Of a DNA stretch of 64,000 nucleotides, positions 12,001 to 23,158 are shown one piece after another. Position 1 is the first letter of the stretch. Each line of letters starts with the position of its first letter. Origin of the DNA: Venturia oleaginea (lineage: Eukaryota > Ascomycota > Dothideomycetes > Venturiales > Venturiaceae). Both the position numbers and the translations under genes were made by a program. The notes under the pieces were generated by a model. The model was given only the letters and a program-made list of their open reading frames with translations, had not been told where the DNA came from and ran no database searches. The DNA lies in assembly GCA_013176395.1 (NCBI GenBank), contig JABMLP010000004.1, forward strand, positions 62,001 through 126,000, read 5' to 3'.

Positions 12001-13117
12001 CGCCAAAGAGTGCGCGAAAAGGTTCTTACAATGCCACTATCGCTACCACGGATTTCCCATGGCATTGACGTCGGACAGAGGCAGCAATTGGACAGGTCGT
12101 TTTTGGAGGAAGCTTTGCGAACTTACAAAGATTGAGCAGAGACTCTCTACAGCCTTTCATCCACAGACCGATGGCGCGACCGAGCGTATGAACCAGGAAG
12201 TTCTACGCTATCTCCGCGCCTTCATCGCATACTCCCAACTAGACTGGCCAACGCTACTACCTACGGCTATGTTAGCACTGAACAATCGTGACTCTTCAGT
12301 CACAGGGATGAGTCCATTCTATCTAACCCACGGCTACCATGCGGAACCAATCCAGAAAGTACAACGAATCTCACCCAGTAACTCACCAACAGCCGATGCC
12401 GAGACCTTTGTGCAACGAATAGAAGAGGCACAAGAATATGCACAGGCAGCGATGGCCTGGTCCCAGCAGAAGATGGAGAACGACGCCAACAGGTCACGTC
12501 AAGCTGCCGAAACGTTAAAAAAGGGCGACAAAGTCTGGTTGAACCTTAGGAATATCAATACTCCGCAGCTATCAAAGAAACTGTCGTGGACGCAAGCCAA
12601 ATACACTGTCGAGAACCAGATCTCCCCGATGGTATACGAGCTGGCTGACCTGCCAAGTGGTATCCATAACCGTTTCCACGTTGACCTACTCCGCCGAGCC
12701 GCAACCGACACACTGCCCTCACAAGAATCCGATGATACCCAGCCGCCACCATTAGTGCCTCAAACCGAAGAAACAGAGGCTGAGTTTGAAGTAGAACGTA
12801 TACTTCGCGCAGAGAAGAAACGGGTTGGGCGAGGCTGGGTTCGTCAGTTATTAATCAAATGGAAAGGCTATGCAGATCCCGATTGGCAGCCACGTTCATT
12901 ATTCACAGAAGTCGAGGACTTAGACCGCTTCGAGGCAGAGTATGGCAAGGGCGACGGTGTCGGCGAAGATATAGGAGCTCAAACAGGGGCCCGAAGAAAC
13001 CGAGTAGCGGTGGCCAGCGCCTTCGAATCTGCTACAAGCTGGCAGAAGCGATGTATGGCGTTTGTCTGTTTGATTATCCCACCTACCACACCCTCTTTAG
13101 TCCTGCACACCCGGTAA
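9040..13117 (+). pseudogene. Gypsy-C pol: protease, RT, RNase H, integrase and chromodomain, one frameshift
   Basis: The protease has FFDNGCLPYAAFSEKSV, with DNG in place of the usual DTG/DSG, a variant I believe recurs in some fungal chromoviruses. The RT has GGGIRMCVDYRALN and SAYMDDVLIWSD (near 10,345). RNase H starts at LECDCSGYALGG. This frame stays open to 11,721, but similarity passes to the +1 frame near 11,535, just before the integrase. The integrase shows H...H...C...C (THDSHVTGHPGR to RNCDVCGR), D (LSIDFMTDLP), D (LTSDRGSNW) and E (HPQTDGATERMN). A C-terminal chromodomain follows (EFEVERILRAEKK to WKGYADPDWQP). Apart from the frameshift the domains look intact. Confidence 0.9.
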
Positions 13118-13129
13118 GGAGGGGGGTAA

Positions 13130-13305
13130 TGTTATGGGCATGGCCCATGGTTGGTATAGGCTAAGAGCCTAAGCCTGATTGAGCCTAGTATAGAGAAAGA
13201 ACCTCATTGAGGTTCTCTGTTTGTAGATACCTTCACTCTTTAACTGAATCTAAACAATCTTTGGCTACGAGTATGCTGCGTCTTTCCAGCTACCGTCCCG
13301 TAATA
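13130..13305 (+). repeat. 3' LTR of Gypsy-C
   Basis: It is preceded by the polypurine tract AAGGAGGGGGGTAA (13116-13129), begins TGTTATGGGCATGG, and matches the 5' LTR except for two transitions noticed. It ends against the TGTGGAGTGG start of the Gypsy-D 5' LTR. Confidence 0.82.
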
Positions 13306-13546
13306 TGTGGAGTGGAATCCGTTGGGCGCACAAGAGGGGACTGGTGCAACCATGTCAGTCCTAAGAGAGAATAGTACGTGCAGGAGTCACGTGATATTCC
13401 CACAGTTCCCACAGCACTTGGCATTGCCCACTGTGTGGGAAGTGTGGGAAGAGCCAAGAGGTGTGGGAATACACCTTGGCACCCAGAACCAGAAGGGTAT
13501 ATAGGGAGGACGTTGGACGGACTTTTCTTTCTCTCTTCGTGGTTAT
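13306..13546 (+). repeat. Gypsy-D 5' LTR, first segment
   Basis: It begins TGTGGAGTGGAATCC and contains an imperfect palindrome around CCACACTTCCCACAC-like repeats. A likely promoter follows: GGTATATAGGGAGGACG (13496-13512) resembles a TATA box, ahead of a pyrimidine-rich stretch. It is split after GTTAT by Copia-E and resumes at 17696. Its counterpart in the 3' LTR is 24082-24222 plus 25841-25945. Confidence 0.85.
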
Positions 13547-13714
13547 TGTTGGAAGGAGTATCCTCATGCTATTGCCTCCACCTGCGCCAGCGTGGCTACT
13601 CTCTGTCACTGGAGTTTGTTTACTGCCCAATTGGGCTTAGTGTATTACTATATAGCTGAGATCCTCCGGATCTCACCCTCAATACACTTGTCACTCAACT
13701 TTCATACTTCAACA
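13547..13714 (+). repeat. 5' LTR of Copia-E (168 bp)
   Basis: It begins TGTTGGAAGGAG and ends TACTTCAACA. A TATATAGC segment near 13649 could serve as TATA box. It appears identical to the 3' LTR. Confidence 0.92.
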
Positions 13715-13726
13715 GGTTATGAGCCC
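13715..13726 (+). other. Primer-binding site of Copia-E: anticodon stem-loop of initiator tRNA-Met
   Basis: GGTTATGAGCCC directly follows the 5' LTR. Its reverse complement, GGGCTCATAACC, is the anticodon stem-loop sequence of eukaryotic initiator tRNA-Met with the CAT anticodon in the middle. This fits the half-tRNA priming known for Copia-type elements, in place of the usual 3'-CCA end. Confidence 0.75.
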
Positions 13727-13912
13727 GGCATCACGCCGCGCGCTCCTCCGATATACAGCACCTTACTGAGCATCACTGCTTCACATTTGTTGTTCATCAT
13801 CGCTGCTGTTGTTGCTGCCGACGCTCCGCTACCCGGCGTACAGCACACCGTACCAGCACAGCACGGCACCCACCTTTACCTCTGAAGCAGACTTCAGACC
13901 ACCTCTGTCATC

Positions 13913-16900
13913 ATGTCATCTTCCTTCAGCTTCAAGCTTGACCCCAACTCGCTGCCCAAGCTTTCTGCCCGCGGCGATAACTACACAGAATGGCGCTCCG
14001 CGTGGACTGTCGCACTCAGGTACGCTGGCCTCTGGCCGATCGTGTCTGGCAAGAAGACAAAGCCCGCCGCCGTCGCTGGGACTGGCGTAGAAGCTCGCGA
14101 GGAGCTCATCGACAAGTGGGACGCCGACGACAACAAGGCCATGGTCATGCTGCTCTCGTCGGTACACAACGACCTCACGATGTCCATCGCGTCGTGCGAC
14201 ACGTCACCCGAGGCCTGGAAACACCTCGGCAGCCGATTCGACCGCGATACCGGCAACGCGTCCATCACCCTCTTCCGGTCGCTCACAAACCTCCGCTACG
14301 CGGATGGAGACGACCTCAGACTACACCTGGACGAGTTCCATCAGCGATGGACTCGCATGGCAAAGCGATGCGCTGGCTCTTCACAGAGCGTCGCAAAAGC
14401 CATGAAGGCAATGTTTGAATCGGATGAGGTCAAGGGCTCATTCTTCCTGGCCACCCTACCAGATACTATGGACCACGTCATCGACAACCTCAGCTCTCGT
14501 GACGTTACCAAGTTTGTCGACATCGAACCCAAGATCCTCGACATCTCCGACAAGCACTCCCTCGACGCTGACTCCTCTACCGCGTACGCTGCGAAACAAT
14601 CCGCCGCGCGCGGCGCCAAACAGAACCAAGGTGGCGCACGCGGAACGCGTCCGGCTACTAATACTACCGAATGCTCCTGGTGCCGCAAGCACAACATGAC
14701 GTTCATTGGGCACGCCTACACGAACTGTAACGAGCTCAAGAAACACAAGGAGCAACAGCAGCGCAAAGGCAACGGCGCGCCAAAGGAGACGAAGAATGGC
14801 GCAAAACGTCAAAAGGCGAACAACGCGAACGCCGCTGAATCATCAGACGATGAGGACGACGAGGACAGCGCAACTGAGGTGGTGAGCTTCATAGCACATT
14901 ACCGCGCCACCAACGCCACTGCCGGCGCAACCATTGACCTGACTGGATCACCACCGCAGTCGACGCGGACCACGATGATCAACGTAAACGGCAAGCAATC
15001 ACGCGAAACTATAAGTGCTCACGCCGCAATACGTCGGCCCTCAGCAATCAATCCTCCCACAGTATGGCTTCTTGACACTGGTGCCTCGCGGCACATGACT
15101 GGCTGCGCCGATGATTTCGTGTCCTTGTCACCCAAGCAAGGAACGATCACGGTGGCCGGCGGTATCAAGTTACCCATCAATGGTGTTGGACTCGTTCGAT
15201 TACGCTGCAGAATGCCTGACAGATCCACAAAGATCGTCGAACTGACCAACGTCCTCTACAGTAGCGAGCTCTATGGTACACGGCTCTTCTCCTGGAGTTA
15301 TGTCCGTCACCATCACAACCTCGAATTGCACGGCAAAGCAAACGACATCTTCCTCACGCGCAACGGCGCCACGGTACTGTGGGCACGGCACGCGGACGGC
15401 GTTGTACAAATCCAAACTAAAACGAAACCCACAGCGCACGTTGCCTCGACCGAATCCCACGCGCCAACTAACCGAGACCTGACGCGCAAATCGTCACTAC
15501 ACAAAACCGAGACCGCACCTGCTGCAACCGTCAGTGCACCATCTTGGCCAACACTGGCGCAGAAGACTGCATGCTTCTCATCGTATACGGAGTTTCATCA
15601 CTCAGTCGGTCATCTTCACGTCCCAAACCCTGCAAGGATATACAATGATGGGCACCTGGTACCGGCGAAACCTCATGACTTCCACTGCGACATGTGCTCC
15701 CTCAGCAAGTCCAAGCGACAGCGGCCTGCGCCATCCCCACCAGTACTGGCGCGCACCATCAAGCCGCTCGAAGTCATACACTCAGACTTGTCAGGGAAGT
15801 TTCCTCGCCCAAGCCTTGGAGGCGCACGTTACTTCATATCCTTCATCTGCCAAGCAACTCGCTACTCCTGGATCAAGCTTCTTAAGCTGAAGTCTGATGG
15901 CCCCCAGGCGATCCGCGAATTCATCGCCTTCGCAAATACTCAATACAACGCTCAGATGAGTACTGCGAACATCCACATACACAGCTCTACGGTAAAACGC
16001 TTCAAGTCTGACAACGGCGGCGAATACCGCGCCGCTGCCCAGGACCTTCGGCGCATGGGCATACAACATGACATGGTCCCACCTTACCATCATGAGCTCA
16101 ATGGCGTCGCAGAACGGTGGAATCAGTCCATCATTCAGATCGCTCGATCAATGATCCCTACTGACAGTCAGCTGTTCCTTTGGGGTGAGGCTGTGCAGAC
16201 AGCCAATTTCCTCAAGAACATATCCCTTCACGCTGCTGACAAACTGGGTCGTACGCCGCATGAATTACTCATTGGCGCGAAACCATCCATCAAGCATCTG
16301 CACCCATTCGGCTCCAAAATCTTCGCTCACATACCTGTAGAAGCTCGCAAGCCTGGCTCCAAGCTCTTGCATAGAGCGGAGGAAGGCATCTTCGTTGGGT
16401 ATGGGCGCAACACCAAAACTGCGAGGGTCTACATCCCATCGCGTCATGTCATCATGGAAACTCGCAACCTGCGCTTTGAGCCTTTCTCAAGGTCTCAGAC
16501 TGCGCCGTATTTCCAACCGGTGGCGGAGAATGAGATACCAGCTGCTGAACCAGTCTCTACATCTCCAAGACGGCCTCAAAACAAAGATCGTCGGCCGTCG
16601 GGGGACACTTTTGCCACACCTCCTACATCACCAACGTGGTCCACGACGACAGCGTACACCCCATCCCGGCTTGAAGCTGGGGTACCTTTGGACCACTCGT
16701 ACGATCAGCCTGCGCCAACGCCTGTGCAGCCCAGCGCAGAAAATGGACAACACACGCGCTCCGCTCCACCCACCTCTGCACCCGGCGCTGGAGCAAGAGG
16801 AACTCGAAGGGAGACGCGACCGTCACAGGACCTGTCTGATCCAGTCGAGCTCCGACGCTCCAAACGAGTTGCTAAACCTTCACGCAAAGCCGCAGACAAC

Positions 16901-17473
16901 GCTGAAGCGTCATTGGCTTTGGAAGACATGCTTGCGCCAGATGATGAGAACATGGCGCACGCTGTGGCTTGCGTCACCAAGGCAGACATCGACCACGAGA
17001 TACCTCGCACGTTCAATGAAGCTGTCAACGCCACTAACTCCCCTTTGTGGGTTACACCGATCAACAAAGAAATCCAAGCACATCGTGACAATGGCACATG
17101 GGTGATGGAACACAATCCTCCGCCAAACCTCAAGCTCGTTGGCACACGCTGGGTCTTTGACATCAAGCGCGACGAGCATGGAAAGGTCGTCAAGCGCAAA
17201 GCCCGCCTGGTGGCACAAGGCTTCTCACAACGTCCTGGGGTGGATTTTGACAACGAGCCCGCCCTGTCGCTCATCAAGGACCACAGGATCAGCAATCGTT
17301 CTAAACATATCAACGTTCACTACCACTTCGTCCGGGAGCGATTCGTCCTGGGTGACTACGCCATCGAGCATGTCTGCTCCGCTGACAACCTCGCCGACAT
17401 TGGTACTAAATCACTACCACGACCCCTCCTGGATAACCTCCGAGGCCGTATTTGTGCAACTACTGCGCCATGA
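13913..17473 (+). CDS. Copia-E gag-protease-integrase polyprotein lacking the RT core
   Basis: A single 1186-residue frame from the ATG at 13913. Gag of the UBN2/DUF4219 kind occupies about residues 1-250. A cysteine-histidine segment (CSWCRKHNMTFIGHAYTNC) follows near residue 260. The protease has WLLDTGASRHMTG near 383. The integrase has HHCC (HHSVGHLH...CDMC), D (VIHSDLSGKF), D (FKSDNGGEYR) and E (HHELNGVAERWN). RT starts normally (FNEAVN, GTRWVFDIKRDEHG) but after RPGVDF, near 17,248, the frame jumps in-frame to the last part of RNase H (DNEPALSLIKDHRIS). The YVDD motif and most of RNase H are gone, and no stop was created. Confidence 0.9.
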   Translation: MSSSFSFKLDPNSLPKLSARGDNYTEWRSAWTVALRYAGLWPIVSGKKTKPAAVAGTGVEAREELIDKWDADDNKAMVMLLSSVHNDLTMSIASCDTSPEAWKHLGSRFDRDTGNASITLFRSLTNLRYADGDDLRLHLDEFHQRWTRMAKRCAGSSQSVAKAMKAMFESDEVKGSFFLATLPDTMDHVIDNLSSRDVTKFVDIEPKILDISDKHSLDADSSTAYAAKQSAARGAKQNQGGARGTRPATNTTECSWCRKHNMTFIGHAYTNCNELKKHKEQQQRKGNGAPKETKNGAKRQKANNANAAESSDDEDDEDSATEVVSFIAHYRATNATAGATIDLTGSPPQSTRTTMINVNGKQSRETISAHAAIRRPSAINPPTVWLLDTGASRHMTGCADDFVSLSPKQGTITVAGGIKLPINGVGLVRLRCRMPDRSTKIVELTNVLYSSELYGTRLFSWSYVRHHHNLELHGKANDIFLTRNGATVLWARHADGVVQIQTKTKPTAHVASTESHAPTNRDLTRKSSLHKTETAPAATVSAPSWPTLAQKTACFSSYTEFHHSVGHLHVPNPARIYNDGHLVPAKPHDFHCDMCSLSKSKRQRPAPSPPVLARTIKPLEVIHSDLSGKFPRPSLGGARYFISFICQATRYSWIKLLKLKSDGPQAIREFIAFANTQYNAQMSTANIHIHSSTVKRFKSDNGGEYRAAAQDLRRMGIQHDMVPPYHHELNGVAERWNQSIIQIARSMIPTDSQLFLWGEAVQTANFLKNISLHAADKLGRTPHELLIGAKPSIKHLHPFGSKIFAHIPVEARKPGSKLLHRAEEGIFVGYGRNTKTARVYIPSRHVIMETRNLRFEPFSRSQTAPYFQPVAENEIPAAEPVSTSPRRPQNKDRRPSGDTFATPPTSPTWSTTTAYTPSRLEAGVPLDHSYDQPAPTPVQPSAENGQHTRSAPPTSAPGAGARGTRRETRPSQDLSDPVELRRSKRVAKPSRKAADNAEASLALEDMLAPDDENMAHAVACVTKADIDHEIPRTFNEAVNATNSPLWVTPINKEIQAHRDNGTWVMEHNPPPNLKLVGTRWVFDIKRDEHGKVVKRKARLVAQGFSQRPGVDFDNEPALSLIKDHRISNRSKHINVHYHFVRERFVLGDYAIEHVCSADNLADIGTKSLPRPLLDNLRGRICATTAP

Positions 17474-17522
17474 ATGGGGGGACTGGCACTGATGGGAGGA
17501 ACATCGTTCGGATTCGGGGGAC

Positions 17523-17690
17523 TGTTGGAAGGAGTATCCTCATGCTATTGCCTCCACCTGCGCCAGCGTGGCTACTCTCTGTCACTGGAGTTTGTTTACT
17601 GCCCAATTGGGCTTAGTGTATTACTATATAGCTGAGATCCTCCGGATCTCACCCTCAATACACTTGTCACTCAACTTTCATACTTCAACA
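17523..17690 (+). repeat. 3' LTR of Copia-E (168 bp)
   Basis: It follows a polypurine tract (CGGGGGGAC, 17514-17522), is apparently identical to the 5' LTR, and is followed by the gttat duplication. Confidence 0.92.
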
Positions 17691-17695
17691 GTTAT

Positions 17696-18061
17696 CTCAT
17701 GTTATGTTTCTCACATAGGAGCTTCTTCAACCTACTACAGTAACGACCTTTTACTTAATACAATCAAGCACAAGTCATATGCACACGAAGCAAGCCCACC
17801 CCCAACCTTCATACTAACCGACAAGCGTTCAGGATTGATCTGAGGATCAAATCGGTTAGACGACAATTGAATTGGGAGATACATCGGACGGCTAGGATCT
17901 AGTGAGCCTCCAAAGAACCTGAGCAAGGAAAGGTACTTAAGGTAAGTACTTCCAGACTGATATTGCCCTTACCCCAAACCCGCGGACCTGAACAAGAGAA
18001 CACAGGTGTCAAGAAGGTCTTGACATAATCAACTGTGTTGAGAAACGAGTTCACCGTAACA
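17696..18061 (+). repeat. Gypsy-D 5' LTR, second segment
   Basis: It resumes after the Copia-E target duplication with CTCATGTTATG and ends CCGTAACA. It matches the 3' LTR (25946-26306 region) except for a few bases, such as aacctgagc against aatctgagc and tcaccg against tccccg. The gag start follows 87 bp downstream. Confidence 0.85.
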
Positions 18062-18147
18062 CTATAACCACCCTCATCACGAGTAGAGGCGCAACAGTCA
18101 AACAGTCCTTCACATCAGTTGTGAAGAAGGCAGTCAACATAGGCGAT

Positions 18148-21100
18148 ATGTCGACTGTAGGCGGGACCAACTCGGTTCCCAGCCCAGCACAGCAAGCGGC
18201 TATGCTCATGGAGCTGAAGGAACAGATGGACCGCATTGAAGTCGAGTTAACAGCAAAGAATACTGAACTCGCCAAACTCAAAGGAGGTAGATTCATCAAG
18301 AGAGATCCCCCTGAGAGATACGACGGAAACCGGGAGGGACTAAAGAAGTTCCTTACCCAGGCAGATTTGTTCATCGAAGCCAACAAGGAAGGGTAACCAG
18401 AACCGGAAGATCAAGTCAAGTTTGTGGCAGAACGACTGACCGGAAGAGCCTTCGATTGGTTCGAACCAAAGTTACGAGATTACCTGGACTACGATGCAAA
18501 GAAGCAGGACAAGGAGACCAGGGACATTTTCGGAGACTACGAACACTTTGTGGAGAAGTTGAAGGAAATCTTTGGGAACGTGGACGAGGTCCGCGAGGCG
18601 GAGCGGAAGATCCAACTTATTACCCAGCGAGGGTCGGCGACACAGTATGCTTCAGAGTTCCAGCAGATATCCAGCAAGTTGGGCTGGGCCGACGGGCCAC
18701 TCATCACCCACTACTACAAAGAACTGAAGCCACACATCAAGGACGACCTGATTCGAGTCAAGAGGCCCGAGACCATTCATGCATTCATGACCCTCACGAT
18801 CGAGATCGACAACCGACATTACGAGAGGCAGTTGGAGCGCAAGGGCGCAATGCCAACGTTCATGAACCATGCACCAAGAAAACAAGACCAACCACAACAG
18901 CAGCGGCGACAGCAGCAACCTAATGCGAAGGTTCCTCGACAGCCACCATCGCAACCACGCTGGGGAGATCCGATGGACCTCAGTGCAGCGAAGATACCCA
19001 GGATGCAATTCAACCCGAGAAACGAGAAGCGCTTCCAGGACCGAGCATGCTTTACCTGCGGGAAGAGAGATCACTTTGCGAAAGAATGCCCGAACAGGAC
19101 GAGGCAGCTCAATGTGATGGAAGAAGATCGGTTAGATCTTCAGAAGGGACGAGATCGGTCAGATCCTCCCCAAGTACAGAATCAAGAGGATTCTCCCAGC
19201 AAGAGTCAAACAGACGGGACGTATGGAAAGGAAAGCCAACACGCCTGTTTGAGCTGGACGGCTTGTTATGACGAACATTGCAAGGTGCATATGTCTGACA
19301 AGCATGCTTCCGGATGGTATCCAAGGGAACCACGGAATAGGACTCCTTTGCGAAGGAAAGAGGCGGAGAGTCACCAATCTCACGACCTAACGACGACTGT
19401 AGTGGACCAGGAAGACCGGATAACAAAGGACCGTGCCCTCGTACCCAAACAAGAGCCACAGAAGGCCTGCGCAGTGTCGGAGTATGCTCAACACTTAGAG
19501 TTCCATGTGGTGGTAGACAGAAAGCGGATCAAGGCAATGATCGATTCCGATGCCCATGCGAACTTCATAAGTAAGAACTGCGTCGAAAAACATGGATTCA
19601 AGACCAAGGAAAAGGAAGAGCCTTACCCTGTGCGAGCCTATGATGGAACAGTAAACGAAGACGGAACAGTGGAACATGAAACAACACCCCTGACCATCAG
19701 ACTTCAGAGTCACTTTGAGGAGGCTGTCCTAGATGTAGTTGCAATGGATGGACACGAAATTATCTTGGGAGCACCGTGGCTTCGCAAGCATAATCCAAAC
19801 ATTGACTGGAAAGCGAGAAGTGTTGTCTTCTCAGATTGGTGTGGGACAACGTGCAGAAGAGCCGTTAGCAACCACATTCCGAAACATCACCCCAACGAGA
19901 GGAGTGAAGAGAACGAGAGGGTGCGTCACCCCAGAGTCTCGGATAGGACTGAGCAACCATCCAACGAAGAACGGCAGATCGCCGCCACCAATCAGATACC
20001 ACCGGAATATCAAGGTCTCGAAGATGCATTCAGGGAATTGACAGACGACGAGAACCTACCAGACCATCAGCCATGGGATTTGGAAATATTGCTGAAGCCA
20101 GGTGCAAAGTTGCACTCGCAATCCATCTACAGACTGAATGAAGCTGAGCTAAGGGAGCTCAGAGACCAGCTAAGCGACTTGCTGAAGAAAGGATACATTC
20201 GCGAATCCAAGTCACCATGTGGAGCACCAATCATCTTTGTGGCGAAGAAGGACGGCACTAAGAGGATGTGCGTAGACTATCGACAACTGAACGACAACAC
20301 GGTGAAGAACGTCTACCCACTACCACTGATTGAAGAGCTCAAGGATCGACTTACGGGAGCCACACATTTCACCAAGGTTGACGTCAGGGACGCATACCAT
20401 CGAATCCGGATCAAGGAAGGTGATGAATGGAAGACGGCATTCCGCACAAAGTATGGCTTGTATGAGTACTTGGTTATGCCATTTGGGCTCACCAATGCAC
20501 CGGCAGCGTTCCAAGCAACGATAAACAACGCACTAAGGGACTTCATCGACAAGTTCGTGGTTGTTTACTTGGACGACGTACTCATCTACACCGAAGGAAC
20601 GAAGGAGGAGCACACAGAGAAAGTCCGTGTCGTACTGGGAGCACTTTTGGAGAAGGGCTTCAGAGTAAAGCTCTCCAAATGCGAATTCTACACAGAGGAC
20701 TTTGATTTCCTAGGATTCCGCATCATGCCAGGATTGATAGCAATGGACCAACAGAAGGTCAAGGCTGTCCTGGAGTGGCCACAACCCAAAACAGTCAGGG
20801 ACGTACAGTCATTCCTGGGGTTAGCCAATTACTATCGCAAGTTCATCAAGAACCATGGCAGCAAGGCCAGGCCACTCACGGAACTTACGAAGAAGAACCA
20901 GGAGTTCAAATGGACAAGAGAGTGTCAAGTAGCTTTCGATAGGATCAAGGCATCCTTTACAAGTTACCCAATCCTGATGACCGGATCGGGTAATCATCGT
21001 TGAAACAGATGCATCAGACTTTGCCATTGGGGCATGTCTGAGCCAGAAGGATGAGAAGGGTCACCTGCATCCGATCGCATTCTACTCCAGGAAAATGATT

Positions 21101-23158
21101 CCTGCGGAACAGAATTACGACATATTCGACAAGGAGTTGCTAGCAATTGTGGCAGCACTCAAGGAGTGGAGGGTGTACCTCGAGGGAGCTGCACAAACCT
21201 TCACAATCATCACGGATCACAAGAACCTGTTACACTTTACAACAACAAAAGTATTGAACAGAAGACAAGCTCGGTGGGCTGAACAGTTAGCCGCATACGA
21301 CTTCAAAATAGTCTACCGAAAAGGGTCTGACAACGGGAGAGCCGACGCTCTTAGCAGACGCCCAGACTATGAGGACAACGGTCCTAGGCCAGGATACCAG
21401 ATCCTGAAGGAGAACGAGGACGGATCGCTAAGCTACGCGAATCCTCAAATCTCGGCGATGTTAATGATCTCCAACGAGGAGCAAAAGGAGAACATACGCA
21501 ACGAGTACAAGAACGACTTGATGGCGAAAGAACTCGGCGAAAGACAGCACGAGGAATCCCATATTCTGATCGACAATGAAGGTCTCATACGATACTACGA
21601 GAAGGTATACGTGCCAGACATCATGCGACAGAAACTTGTCGAAGATGTACATGGCGCATTGGCGCATGGACATCAGGGCTCCCAGAAGACCTTTGACAGG
21701 TTAAAGGAAACATATTACTTCCCTGCAATGAGGCAGAAGGTAAAGGATGTGGTTAGCAATTGTGTGGAATGTGCAAGGAACAAGGCCAGCCGGCATGCAC
21801 CGTACGGCGTGATGCAGATTGCTGAAATTCCAACACAACCATGGCAACACATCGCATTGGATTGGATACCAAAGCTTCCACCATCCAAGGAACCAATGAC
21901 AGGAGTAGTATTCGACTCTATCCTAGTCATTACCGACAAACTTACCAAGAGTGGCAAGTTTATCCCGTATCGAGAAAGCTCGAGTGCGGAGGAACTCTCA
22001 TATGTGTTTATGAGGAATGTCCTCGGCGATCACGGCATGCCACAACGAATCATCTCGGATCGAGATAAGTGGTTAACATCGAAGTTCTGGACCTCGTTGA
22101 TAGGACAGCTGGGAATCAAACAGAAGATGTCCACAGCATACCATCCCCAGACAGACGGACAAACGGAACGGTTGAACCAGACTTTGGAGCAGTACCTGCG
22201 GTTCTACGTGAACTATCGACAGAACAATTGGGTTGAGCTCTTACCACTCGCTCAATTCGCTTATAACAGCGCTGTTACAGAAACAACCAAGGTCTCACCA
22301 CACAAGGCATTGTATGGATATCAACCGAGAGCATACTACGAACCGCTAGGACCAACAGAGGTGTCCCAGAATGCGAAGTTCAGAGTGTCACAACTGAAGG
22401 ATGTGCAAAGGCAATTGACGCAAGATCTACGTTTTGTAAGCTACAGAGCAGCAAAGTACTACAACAACAAGAGGTCTTCGGCGCCGACCTTTGAAGGGGG
22501 GGATAAGGTCTTCCTGCTCCGAAAAAACATCAAAACAAAGCGACCAAGCGCGAAATTGGACCATGTCAAGATTGGACCATTCCGGGTTGTGGAAAGGATT
22601 GGGAAAGTCAACTACAGGTTCGAACTACCCCAGAGCATGAGAATACACACGGTGTTCCATGTAGCGTTGTTGGAAAAGGCTCCACCGAGTGCCCAGGTTG
22701 ATACCACGACGGTAATCACCAACAACGAGGAAGAAGAGTACGAGGTTGAGGAATTCTTGGACTGCCAGAAGATCCGTGGACAACCCTACTACTTGACAAA
22801 ATGGAAAGGGTACGGAAACGAAGAGAGTACATGGGAACCCCTCAGCCACTTGAACTCGGCACAGGAGGTGCTTCGCCAATTCCATCAACAAAACCCACAG
22901 TTTTCCAAAAATCAGAGTTCGGATCCAACAGTGACGGGTCCGAAGCCCAGTCGACGGTCGGTTCGAATGAGGACCCAGGTGTCGACAACGGAAGCAGGTT
23001 GGCTTCCGGCACAGGCAATTGAGACGGAGACGGAGGAGCCTCGCCAATGGGAACGAGGTATCCATGCAACAGGGCGGTTTCGTAAGGATGACCATCAGAC
23101 AGGGTCACCTCACCGCAAAGGGCTGCTTCGTACTCAACACGCTACAGTGCTTCGATAG
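18148..23158 (+). pseudogene. Gypsy-D gag-pol with one gag stop and one frameshift
   Basis: The first in-frame ATG is at 18148. A TAA at 18394-18396 (ggg TAA cca, explained by C-to-T from CAA) breaks gag. The same frame then runs on through capsid, a CCHC knuckle (CFTCGKRDHFAKEC, about 19,047), the SWTACYDEHCKVHMSDKHAS motif, protease and RT. The protease reads MIDSDAHANF where DSGA is expected. The RT has VYLDDVLIY. Near 20,990 the frame shifts by one and RNase H (VETDASDFAIG) and integrase follow (D in IALDWIPKLP, D in ISDRDKW, E in HPQTDGQTERLN), ending with a chromodomain (EYEVEEFLDCQK to WKGYGNEESTWEP). Gag and pol share one frame up to the shift, as in Tf1-like elements. Confidence 0.88.

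Larger units (their letters stand above)
7727..13305 (+). mobile_element. Gypsy-C: near full-length chromovirus inserted in Gypsy-B
   Basis: The element has two direct LTRs (7727-7902 and 13130-13305, at least 176 bp each, two C/T differences noticed), gag, protease, RT, RNase H, integrase and chromodomain in canonical Gypsy order. It begins exactly where Gypsy-B is interrupted. Its 3' LTR runs straight into the LTR of Gypsy-D. The B sequence expected on the far side is not found, so the right border has been rearranged. A stop in gag and a frameshift near 11,535 disable it. Confidence 0.9.
13547..17690 (+). mobile_element. Copia-E: young, internally deleted Ty1/Copia inserted in the Gypsy-D LTR
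   Basis: Two 168-bp LTRs (13547-13714 and 17523-17690) appear identical. A perfect 5-bp target duplication gttat (13542-13546 and 17691-17695) flanks them, and the empty site is visible in the other D LTR at 25,941-25,945. The internal part is one open frame, but the RT core is deleted. The element therefore inserted recently and probably needed enzymes from a relative. Confidence 0.93.
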
